The position numbers and the translations under genes are program-made. From NCBI GenBank assembly GCA_022566775.1, contig JADFIJ010000009.1, positions 1 through 32,839 on the forward strand: a stretch of DNA of 32,839 bases, written 5' to 3'. How positions within the stretch are numbered: the stretch's first letter is position 1; every line of letters starts with the position of its first letter. This DNA is from Pseudomonadota bacterium (GTDB lineage: Bacteria > Pseudomonadota > Gammaproteobacteria > Pseudomonadales > Pseudohongiellaceae). Below are positions 17,115 to 24,409 of this stretch, one piece after another. The notes beneath the pieces were generated by a model. That model saw only the letters and a list, made by a program, of their open reading frames with translations, was not told where the DNA came from and ran no database searches.

Positions 17115-18734
17115 ATGACTCCCGTGGTAAGACTATACTGGGCTATCGCCCTCATCTTCATGCCCCTTAGTCTGGTCTGGTTACTGGCCAGCATAGACGG
17201 GGCAATCTCGATTCTGGCAATCCTTGGCGCGCCTTTACAGCTCACGGTCTTTCTTGTGCTTCTCGCCTGGGTTCTGGTGGGAGCTTATGAGCTGTTCTTT
17301 AGCGCGAGTAATTTACGGAGGAATTACCCGGTTCTCGCCAATCTTCGCTATCTGCTTGAGTATATTCGTCCCGAAATACAGCAGTATTTCATTGCCAACA
17401 ATATTGAGGAGCGGCCTTTTAGCCGAGAACGTAGAAACCTCGTCTATCGGCGTGCGAAAGGCATAAGCGATACCTTACCTTTTGGTACAGAACAAGACAT
17501 TCTCGCCGAGGGTTACAGGTTTTTGGCCCATTCAATCAATACCACCGAAGTTGCCGAGGAACATATCAGGGTCAAATTTGGTGGGCCTGCCTGCAAGCGA
17601 AGTTATAGTGCATCCCGACTCAATATATCCGCGTTGAGTTTTGGAGCGCTGAGCTCAACGGCGATAGCGGCCCTGAATAAAGGCGCCAAACTCGGTGGCT
17701 TCGCCCACAACACCGGTGAAGGTGGCATCAGCAGGCATCATCTGGAACATGGGGGCGATATCATCTGGCAGATTGGAACCGGGTACTTCGGCTGCCGTAA
17801 TCCTCACGGCAGATTCGATGACAGTGCATTTGCGGAGCGTGCCGGTCTCGACGTGGTAAAAATGATCGAGATTAAACTTTCCCAGGGAGCCAAACCCTCA
17901 CACGGCGGCGTGTTACCCGGCGCCAAGGTAAGCGAGGAAATCGCGGCAATTCGTATGGTCCCTGCCGGGGAGACGGTGTTGTCACCGCCGAGTCATCCGG
18001 AATTCAATTCCCCAAAGGGCTTGCTGGAATTCGTGCAGAGACTGAGAGAGCTGAGCGAAGGCAAACCGGTAGGATTCAAACTGTGTCTCGGCATAAAATC
18101 CGAATTCATGGCGATCGTCAAGGCCATGCTCGATACCGAAATCCTGCCGGACTTTATTACCATCGATGGCGCCGAAGGCGGCACCGGCGCAGCCCCGGTG
18201 GAATTTTCCAACCGCCTCGGCACCCCGTGTATGGAGGCGACCTACTACATCCACCAGGTGCTGACCGGCGCAGGCCTGCGCAGGCAGATCAAGATCATCA
18301 GTGCCGGACATACTTCAACCGGTTTCGATATGTTGGAAAAAATTATCGTCGGTGCGGACACGGTTAATGCTGCGAGATCGATGATGATGGCGTTGGGTTG
18401 TGTACAGGCAAAAAGTTGTAATACCAATCACTGCCCCACCGGCGTCGCCACCCAGAACCCGGCCCGGGCCAGAGCGATAGATGTTCCCCAAAAAGCCATC
18501 CGTGTCCATAAGTTTCACCAAGCTACCGTGCATGCATTTCTGGAGTTGTGCGGCGCCATGGGCTTTTCCAACCCGGACGATCTCGGCCCGACTGATCTTC
18601 TGAGTCGCCACGAAGGCAGCGTGAAAAATTTCGATCAGATCTATCAACCGCTGATCGAAAACCAGCTACTCACGGACTCGATTCCCGATCAATACGCCGA
18701 GGACTGGCAGAAGGCATCCGCCGCAGCTTACTGA
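17115..18734 (+). CDS. Membrane-anchored FMN-binding glutamate-synthase-like protein
   Basis: Protein of 539 residues beginning at the ATG 17115, which has an AGAGAGG site and leaves out an unlikely 17-residue extension. Two hydrophobic helices (about 5-25 and 37-60) precede a GltS alpha-subunit FMN/3Fe-4S domain (about 110-510). Seen in order: GEGGISRHH, GAKPSHGGVLPGAKV, TIDGAEGGTGAAP, SAGHTSTGFD and the iron-sulfur motif C-x5-C-x4-C (CVQAKSCNTNHC, about residues 428-439) just before PTGVATQNP. The glutaminase domain and the NADPH-binding beta subunit of true glutamate synthase are missing, so it is not a complete GOGAT. Proteins of this type are common, and their reaction is unclear. No redox partner gene is next to it. 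Confidence 0.88.
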   Translation: MTPVVRLYWAIALIFMPLSLVWLLASIDGAISILAILGAPLQLTVFLVLLAWVLVGAYELFFSASNLRRNYPVLANLRYLLEYIRPEIQQYFIANNIEERPFSRERRNLVYRRAKGISDTLPFGTEQDILAEGYRFLAHSINTTEVAEEHIRVKFGGPACKRSYSASRLNISALSFGALSSTAIAALNKGAKLGGFAHNTGEGGISRHHLEHGGDIIWQIGTGYFGCRNPHGRFDDSAFAERAGLDVVKMIEIKLSQGAKPSHGGVLPGAKVSEEIAAIRMVPAGETVLSPPSHPEFNSPKGLLEFVQRLRELSEGKPVGFKLCLGIKSEFMAIVKAMLDTEILPDFITIDGAEGGTGAAPVEFSNRLGTPCMEATYYIHQVLTGAGLRRQIKIISAGHTSTGFDMLEKIIVGADTVNAARSMMMALGCVQAKSCNTNHCPTGVATQNPARARAIDVPQKAIRVHKFHQATVHAFLELCGAMGFSNPDDLGPTDLLSRHEGSVKNFDQIYQPLIENQLLTDSIPDQYAEDWQKASAAAY

Positions 18735-18865
18735 GCCGAGACCAGACCAGTCGCTGTGGTGCTCCTGTCGCCGGGGAGGTCGCCAGACCACTGCATCTTC
18801 CGCCGAGCACAGATCCCGGAAAATTCCTGCTGCAGAGGTTTTGAAATTGAGCTATCTTTAAACGC

Positions 18866-18895
18866 CCTGGTGTCGGTGGTCACTCCGACACCAGG
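18866..18895. repeat. 11-bp perfect inverted repeat
   Basis: CCTGGTGTCGG at 18866-18876 and CCGACACCAGG at 18885-18895 with an 8-base loop; a further near-copy, CCGACACCTGG, follows at about 18902-18912. No T-run follows on the + strand, so an intrinsic terminator is not clear. It lies 40-70 bases before the TPR gene and could be an operator or an mRNA hairpin at the end of the glutamate-synthase-like transcript. Confidence 0.5.
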
Positions 18896-18934
18896 AATGC
18901 CCGACACCTGGTAACTGAATTTGAGCATCTCATC

Positions 18935-19483
18935 ATGCGCCTGCTTCACATCCTGCTTTCATGTTTTATTCTGACTCCCTCGCTGGGCTGGACCGACCAG
19001 ACCGATTCCCGCCTGGATGCACTCTTTGTCACCCTGAAACAGACAGCCGATGGCCAGGTAATTCGCATCACCGAAAATCGAATCTGGAGTATCTGGCTGC
19101 AACACTCGAACTCCACCGTTGTAGAGTTGATGCAAATGGGCTCCACACGGATGAATGGCCAGATGTATTCGGAGGCCCTGCTGATATACAACCGCATCAT
19201 AGAGAACTTCCCCGATTACGCCGAGGCCTGGAATCAGCGCGCAACCCTTTACTACATGGTTGGCAACCACGACGCGTCCATCGCCGATATTGAGATGGTC
19301 CTGTCGTTGGAACCGAGGCACTTCGGCGCCCTGTCTGGATTGGGTCTGGTCTATATCCAGCGCGAGGAACTGGGCAAGGCCAAACAAGCCTTCGAGGATC
19401 TGATTGCGGTCCACCCCAATAGCCCAAATGCGCAGCAGAGCCTGCAATCTGTCATCGATAGCCTGCGCCGAAATGTAATCTAG
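18935..19483 (+). CDS. Exported TPR-repeat protein
   Basis: Protein of 182 residues with a short signal peptide (MRLLHILLSCFILTPSLGWT) and about three tetratricopeptide repeats between residues 75 and 175. Typical TPR positions are seen in YSEALLIYNRIIENFPDYAEAWNQRATLYYMVGNHDASI (described by its A-x-Y-N and P-D-Y-A-E-A-W-N signatures) and in GKAKQAFEDLIAVHPNSPNA. TPR modules mediate protein contacts; the partner is unknown. It sits 200 bases after the glutamate-synthase-like gene and 120 bases before the redoxin selenoprotein candidate on the same strand. The start is the first ATG with a hydrophobic leader; the upstream GAG is only a weak ribosome binding site. Confidence 0.82.
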   Translation: MRLLHILLSCFILTPSLGWTDQTDSRLDALFVTLKQTADGQVIRITENRIWSIWLQHSNSTVVELMQMGSTRMNGQMYSEALLIYNRIIENFPDYAEAWNQRATLYYMVGNHDASIADIEMVLSLEPRHFGALSGLGLVYIQREELGKAKQAFEDLIAVHPNSPNAQQSLQSVIDSLRRNVI

Positions 19484-19603
19484 GGCAGCTCTGAATAATG
19501 CAGTAATGTCTCGGCGCTGCCTAAGTAGTATCATCGGTGCTTCCGGTAGTAAAATACCGGTCCAAGCAATCCCTGCTAATACAGAAGAGGTGAGAATACT
19601 GGC

Positions 19604-20743
19604 ATGAAAAGATTAAAAATTCTCGGCTCCCTCGTTGCTGGTCTCTTGATCAGCGGTATCGTCGGCGCTCAGGGCGCGACGGTGCTCTATAACGAGCGAG
19701 TCATCGAGGTGGCGAATACTCTCCCGGATGCAACCGATTTATGGGTAGCTCCGGAGGATCTCACACGAATCAATGATTTCGTCCTGAAACCTGAAGGCGC
19801 CTGTCTCGATGCGCTCTGCATTCCAGTGCTACAGGATCGGGATAGCGAGATGTTTGTGCGGCGCTCGGGTCAGGCCTGGTTCAATGTGACGGTCCTCGCA
19901 GACAAATTGCAGCAGGCCCATGTCACCGATTACGAAGATGGCATCTGGAGCTTTGGTGTCATGCCCCTGGAGCGAACACCTTTTCTCAAAGGTGGTATAG
20001 CCCCCGATTTTGAACTCACCGATCGTGACGGTAAACTTGTGAAGCTATCTGATTTCCGTGGTAAGAAGGTACTCCTGCTTACCTGGGCGTCGTGGTGAGG
20101 ATGTAGATTAGACGTGCCCGTGTGGCAGGCAATCTACGAAGAACTCAAGACCAACAATTTCGAAATAATCTCCGTCGCCCAGGATTCGGGTGGCGAAGCG
20201 GCAGCCGGCCCAATCTTCGACGCGGCCAATGTCAGCTATACGGCGATTATCGATGTCAATCATCACATCAGCGCGCTGTACAATCTGGTGAATGTTCCTT
20301 CGGGAGTCTGGATCGACGAAGAAGGCAGGATAGTCCGGATTAACGAAGGCACTTACGCTAAGAATCACGGCAGCTTCGGCACCGATGAATATGCGCCCAT
20401 CGTTCGGGATTGGGCAGTAAATGGCGCCGATAGCCCCTACGTGTGGGATAAGGACCAGGTGCTGGAACATATTTTCCAGCGCACAGAGGACGCAGAAAGA
20501 GCGCAGCCAGCCTTCTTGTTGGGCACGCACTACTTCACCCACGAAAACGAGGAAAAGGCAGAGTATTACTGGACCATGGCGCAGGAACTGGACCCGGATA
20601 GCTGGAATTATCTGCGCCAGGACCTGCTCTACGAGGAAGGCGGATCGGCCGGACCCGAATGGCGCGCAAGACGGAGCGCCGAAGAGGGTCGGGGTGAGAC
20701 CTATTATGCTCCCCTGGAAATTGAGGAACAGGTCAATCAGTAG
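19604..20743 (+). CDS. Redoxin/TlpA-like protein, probable selenoprotein (in-frame TGA = Sec165)
   Basis: Read through the TGA at 20096-20098, the frame gives a 379-residue exported protein: signal peptide (about 1-23), an N-terminal domain with C67 and C72 (EGACLDALCIP), then a thioredoxin-fold redoxin from about 140 (APDFELTDRDGKLVKLSDFRG) and a helical tail. The active site reads WASW-TGA-GCR, codons TGG TGA GGA TGT AGA, so the stop sits where TlpA-like proteins have the nucleophilic Cys and Cys167 is two residues on. Downstream residues (LDVPVWQAIYEEL, IISVAQDSGG, NVPSGVWIDEEG) are a normal redoxin continuation, and the frame is open for 214 more codons. A SECIS-like hairpin begins four bases after the TGA. 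Ribosome binding site GAGGTGAG precedes 19604. The rival explanation is a single nonsense mutation of a Cys codon. Confidence 0.8.
20099..20137 (+). promoter_or_regulatory. Candidate bacterial SECIS element
   Basis: Directly after the TGA: GTAGATT (20103-20109) pairs perfectly with AATCTAC (20131-20137); inside, TGCC (20115-20118) pairs with GGCA (20124-20127), leaving a 5-base apical loop CGTGT (20119-20123). The loop starts 21 bases after the TGA and has G at its second position. Small apical stem, G early in the loop and this spacing are the known traits of bacterial SECIS hairpins that bind SelB. The hairpin lies in coding sequence, also as in bacteria. Confidence 0.72.
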
Positions 20744-20774
20744 GCTACAGACACAAACATAAGTGGTATGAATG

Positions 20775-20805
20775 AAAAAGGGTCGCAACAATGCGACCCT
20801 TTTTT
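20775..20805 (+). terminator. Rho-independent terminator after the redoxin gene
   Basis: A perfect 8-bp stem GGGTCGCA (20780-20787) / TGCGACCC (20792-20799) with loop ACAA, preceded by AAAAA and followed by TTTTTT. It sits 32 bases after the redoxin stop. The A-tract on the left lets it also serve the convergent lipoprotein gene on the - strand. Confidence 0.95.
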
Positions 20806-20865
20806 ATTTTCGGCCGATCTTTAACGGCCAGTTCACCCTGCTTTCACCAGGGCCTTAGTTCAGAT

Positions 20866-21228
20866 TTACTGGCGGGTGCCGGTCACTCCGAAGGCACCAA
20901 AATCACTGTCGAATTCACCTTCAATCGAATCGCCTTCGACTGTGCCGCTGAATTCCAGTACCAGGATCGTGCCCTGCGCATCGACTTCTGCCGTGAATGT
21001 GACCATGTTGCCATCGTAGACGATGCCTTCGATCGGTGCTTCGCCGAGGGCATCGGCTGCCATGGTGCCGGTGCCATCTTCATTAAGTGTCAAGACAGCT
21101 GGGAGGTTGCCCAGGGGGGTATTCATCTCAACGCCCCATACACCGACGGCGGGAGGAGGTCCACCCGCAACACAACCAACCAAAGTAGCCAAGGAAAGCA
21201 CCAACAGACCGCTCATTAATTTTTTCAT
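20866..21228 (-). CDS. Small lipoprotein of unknown function
   Basis: Product of 120 residues from the ATG at 21228, preceded by a GGAG ribosome binding site; the open frame extends further to 21351 but that part has no leader character. The signal peptide ends in a lipobox, LVGC, giving a lipidated Cys near residue 19. The mature part is a short beta-rich domain (VGVWGVEMNTPLGNLPAVLTL, shown by its GVWGVEMNTP start, then NEDGTGTMAADALG and FSGTVEGDSIEGEF), the strand pattern of proteins that sum up an ester or lipid-binding barrel, but I recognise no family. It is convergent with the redoxin gene across the shared terminator. Confidence 0.72.
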   Translation of the reverse strand: MKKLMSGLLVLSLATLVGCVAGGPPPAVGVWGVEMNTPLGNLPAVLTLNEDGTGTMAADALGEAPIEGIVYDGNMVTFTAEVDAQGTILVLEFSGTVEGDSIEGEFDSDFGAFGVTGTRQ

Positions 21229-21450
21229 GTTCAACTCCACCCTTATGTAAACCCTATTGTCCAAACAGCCAAATAACGAAAGTCTAATCTTGCTTTCTTG
21301 CCCCGACAGCTTTCGCCCCAAATCCCCCTTGTTGGGAGTTGCCTCAATCATGAAACAGATGGCCTATTGTCCGGTTAATGGCGGTGCAGTCAACCGAAAT
21401 TAACCTGTATCTGGCCCGATTGGTCCCAAAAACTCGCCATGTCATGAAGC

Positions 21451-22359
21451 TTAGGGGATTTTCCAGGCCGTGAGCCAACGCTGATTCTTTCTTTCGAAGC
21501 CCAGGGAATTCACGACTTCCCTCTCGATGCCGGCCATATGAGCGACCCCATAGAATATGCTGATAGCGCGTTGACGGGGTTCCTTCAGCGTGTCGGTCAA
21601 CACTTCGATTGCGACCCGATTCCGCTCCCCCAGCAAGGTGATTTGCTGCTCCAGTTCTGAGCCAAGCACGATACCACCACTGTAACTCAGCTCCTCGGCA
21701 AACAAATACTTGAAGGCGCTGGTCTGGTCGTCTGCGGCGAGCGCGCTAAACAGCGTGAATATATTCAATGCCGACACCGAGGCATCCGCGGTTTCCTGGC
21801 GCTGATCGCTGGCCATCTGCGCGAGTGCCAAACTCAGAAACATGGAGAAAAAATTCTCGCCCTTAGATTGCATGATCTTCTGTAACTGAGTTGGGCTAAG
21901 ATCGGCGTGGCGAAAGTTATTGGCACTGTAGTCAATCTGCTCGAGTTGAAAGCTCACATCCAGAAACCTGGCCAGGGCAGATTGGATGAAACCCAGCGCC
22001 GAGTCGCCGTCGCTAACCGCATCGGGAGATGGTCTCTCATTTGCCTCTGCAACCAGTTCATAGAGAACAGAATCCTGGCTAGCGAAATAATCATTGAGGC
22101 CGGCGTAGTATTCTGCATCTGCGATGTGAATGGCGGCCACCAACTCGATAACGACTCCGTCGGGGTTCTGATAGCGAGTTATTGCAGTTTGTAGTTCTCC
22201 CTGCCAGGGCTCGGCGCCGGCGACGAAGCGAATCCAGCCGACAGCTTCATCATCGGATTGCCCATTTACCCCCGTCGTGGGGATTGCGGCGATCAGACAG
22301 AAGGCAACAACCCTGGCAGCAAAACAATTAAATACAGAAGTAAATACGCTTAGGTTCAT
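21451..22359 (-). CDS. TraB/GumN-like exported protein
   Basis: Protein of 302 residues with an N-terminal signal peptide (cut near GVNG-Q). The sequence VELVAAIHIADAEYYAGLNDYFASQDSVLYELVAE, indicated here by its AAIHIADAEYY and VLYELVAE parts, and the C-terminal FYGVAHMAGIEREV match the first and last conserved blocks of the TraB/PrgY/GumN (Tiki-like) fold, in which a His/Glu pair is thought to bind metal. The middle third is helical and variable. No substrate is known for the bacterial members. The ChaN-like gene at 14.2-15.2 kb belongs to the same broad superfamily. It stands alone between a small lipoprotein gene and the Fe-type alcohol dehydrogenase gene, all on the - strand. Confidence 0.7.
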   Translation of the reverse strand: MNLSVFTSVFNCFAARVVAFCLIAAIPTTGVNGQSDDEAVGWIRFVAGAEPWQGELQTAITRYQNPDGVVIELVAAIHIADAEYYAGLNDYFASQDSVLYELVAEANERPSPDAVSDGDSALGFIQSALARFLDVSFQLEQIDYSANNFRHADLSPTQLQKIMQSKGENFFSMFLSLALAQMASDQRQETADASVSALNIFTLFSALAADDQTSAFKYLFAEELSYSGGIVLGSELEQQITLLGERNRVAIEVLTDTLKEPRQRAISIFYGVAHMAGIEREVVNSLGFERKNQRWLTAWKIP

Positions 22360-22436
22360 AAAATTAATCAGCTATCCATCGAAAACAACCAGGACACCTC
22401 GTTCATCCAGCGCTGCCCTGGTCGCCCGATGCGTTA

Positions 22437-23636
22437 TCAACTCCAGGCGATTTGCAGAATCTCCATGACCTGTTGCGCCGATTCCAGGCGCCGGGGATTA
22501 TTCCTGACCACCGGATGTTTGATCGCCCGCTCCGCGATAGCCGGCAACTGATCAGATTGCACCTTGAGCTGCTGCAATGTGGTAGGCAAATCGAGGCCTG
22601 CGATCAGGTTTCTAACTGCATCTGCCGCGCTCTGCCCGGGATGACCCAGGGCTTCGGCAATAGCTCTCTGGTGCCGGCTATTATTTTTAGAATTCCATTC
22701 CAGAACAGCGGGCAGCATGACACAGGAAGTGTGCCCATGGGGCACGCCGCACAGACTACCAAGAATGTAACCAATACCGTGGCTGCCCCCATGGGCGACG
22801 GTGCCGAGTCCACAGCAAGCTAACCACACCGCCTGCTGATTGAGGCTGCGGGCGCCCAGATCATCGGGGTTGTTTTTGGTTTGTGGCAGGGATTCGGCGA
22901 ACAGGCGCATGGCGTGCAGGAAGTGTCCATCCAGAAAGGCATGGGAATCAACCGAGCAGTAGCCTTCGATGGCATGATCGAGTGAACGAATCGCCGTCGA
23001 CAACCACAGCCACTCTGGTGTGTGCACGGAAAGTGCCGGATCGTAGATGATATGTTGAGGGCACAGATCGATGCCCCGATAGCCTTCCTTTGCAGACTTT
23101 TCCGTATCCAGCACACCGGCATTATTACTGAACTCGGCCCCGGACAGGGTAGTGGGTACCGCGATCTGTCGAATTTTCGAGGGCTTGGAGAACAGGCTGT
23201 AGTCGCCGGCTTTAGGGCCCCGACTACCATCACTCAGTTGTGCGTATTGCAATAGCTGTGTTTCGGTGTGAATGTCCTGGTCGATTGCCAGTTGCACCAC
23301 TTTGCAGGCGTCAATGATTGACCCACCTCCCAGGGCTACCAGCACATCGGCATCCGCGTCACCTGCGGCCTGTAACGCCGTGAGCACGTCGGCTCTCGGG
23401 GTATGGGCGCCAATTTCTGTAAAAAGCCCGGCACAACGATCACCGAGGACGTCCTGTAAGGCCTGGAATTCCCCGGTGGCCTGGCTCAGGGTTCTGGATG
23501 CCACCAGAAACACACGCCCCGCACCCATCAATTCCACCAGTCCCGGCAGTACCGATGTCACTGGCGCGCCACTGCTAACTGACTCGAGGGCACTGTAATT
23601 AAACTGAATTGATTCCAGCTCCAGGGACTTGTTCAT
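22437..23636 (-). CDS. Iron-containing (group III) alcohol dehydrogenase
   Basis: NAD(P)-dependent dehydrogenase of 399 residues from the ATG at 23636 (an upstream GTG/ATG extension to 23705 looks non-coding). The nucleotide-binding motif is GGGSIIDACKVV near residue 98, with PTTLSGAEFSNNAG following. The metal region has LDHAIEGY, then AHGGSHGIGY and VPHGHTS, which supply the usual His ligands. In classical members an Asp stands four residues before the His of LDHAIE; here that position is Arg and an Asp directly precedes the His, as in a maleylacetate-reductase-like side branch, so metal use is uncertain. The substrate is not known. It is divergent from the iorA-like gene, with 281 bases between the two. 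Confidence 0.88.
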   Translation of the reverse strand: MNKSLELESIQFNYSALESVSSGAPVTSVLPGLVELMGAGRVFLVASRTLSQATGEFQALQDVLGDRCAGLFTEIGAHTPRADVLTALQAAGDADADVLVALGGGSIIDACKVVQLAIDQDIHTETQLLQYAQLSDGSRGPKAGDYSLFSKPSKIRQIAVPTTLSGAEFSNNAGVLDTEKSAKEGYRGIDLCPQHIIYDPALSVHTPEWLWLSTAIRSLDHAIEGYCSVDSHAFLDGHFLHAMRLFAESLPQTKNNPDDLGARSLNQQAVWLACCGLGTVAHGGSHGIGYILGSLCGVPHGHTSCVMLPAVLEWNSKNNSRHQRAIAEALGHPGQSAADAVRNLIAGLDLPTTLQQLKVQSDQLPAIAERAIKHPVVRNNPRRLESAQQVMEILQIAWS

Positions 23637-23917
23637 AGACGCCGGCTCGCTCTCTGTGCTGTGGTTTTTCCTCAGCCTGCAACTATACCTATTGCTGTTC
23701 GACAAATCCTGAAAACAGGATTCGAAAGTAAAGCTAAGGCATTGCCGCGATCCCGGAAGCGCAGATTGCAGCGAGCGCTGGCCTCACGTTAGGTACAATT
23801 TCGTGTTGATGCGGGTATTGGCCTGCTATATTCTCCACTCGGACATCCGTGTCTGGATAGCGAGTGCCTATCCAGTATCGAAGATTCGAATCGACACATC
23901 CATCGAGAGGATTGGCA

Positions 23918-24391
23918 ATGGCAACATTTAGGGTAAATGGGTTTGAGCAAAATCTGGATATAGAGCCAGAGATGCCGCTACTTTGGGCCCTCAGAGACGA
24001 GCTGGGCATGACCGGCACCAAATTTGGTTGTGGCATAGCCTCATGCGGTGCCTGTACGGTGCATGTAAACGGCCGTGCGGTGCGCAGCTGTACGACCCCG
24101 GTGAGCGCGGTGGAAGGACAGGACATTACCACCATCGAAGGTCTTGCCTCAATGGCGGCGGGCGCGAATGCCTCGGCGCCGAGTCTGACTGCGGTGCAGC
24201 AGGCTTGGATCGATCACCAGGTACCCCAGTGCGGCTACTGCCAGTCCGGCATGATCATGGCCGCTTCCGCGTTGCTCGCCTCTAATCCGAATCCCAGCGA
24301 TGCGGAAATCGACAGCAGCATCACCAATGTTTGCCGTTGCGGCTCCTACCCCCGGGTACGCAAAGCCATTCGTTCACTGGCGACAGCGTAG
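23918..24391 (+). CDS. (2Fe-2S) subunit of a molybdenum hydroxylase (IorA-like)
   Basis: Small iron-sulfur subunit of 157 residues, starting at the ATG 23918 after GAGAGGA. The plant-type 2Fe-2S cluster uses C38, C43, C46 and C58 ([16 protein letters not shown]…RSC); the second, all-helical cluster uses C105, C108, C139 and C141 (CGYC…CRC). Both sets are complete. Such subunits pass electrons from the molybdopterin centre to a membrane or cytochrome acceptor. The large subunit follows 18 bases downstream. The pair lacks a FAD subunit, which is the layout of isoquinoline 1-oxidoreductase and of related aldehyde dehydrogenases. I give no symbol, since the substrate is undetermined. Confidence 0.93.
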   Translation: MATFRVNGFEQNLDIEPEMPLLWALRDELGMTGTKFGCGIASCGACTVHVNGRAVRSCTTPVSAVEGQDITTIEGLASMAAGANASAPSLTAVQQAWIDHQVPQCGYCQSGMIMAASALLASNPNPSDAEIDSSITNVCRCGSYPRVRKAIRSLATA

Positions 24392-24409
24392 GGACACAGG
24401 AGAGCAATC

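Noticed and set aside
19543-19560. CCGGTA/TACCGG hairpin before the redoxin gene as a riboswitch or terminator
   Set aside because: Only six base pairs, no T-run and no known riboswitch pattern; may end the TPR transcript but the evidence is weak.
20096-20113. The TGA as a nonsense mutation or base error making a pseudogene
   Set aside because: Not fully excluded, but the stop is at the redox Cys position, the rest of the frame is intact, and a SECIS-like hairpin begins at once; selenocysteine explains all three together.
20108-20791. 227-codon - strand frame opposite the redoxin gene
   Set aside because: Shadow of the redoxin coding sequence; crosses the terminator and has no family resemblance.
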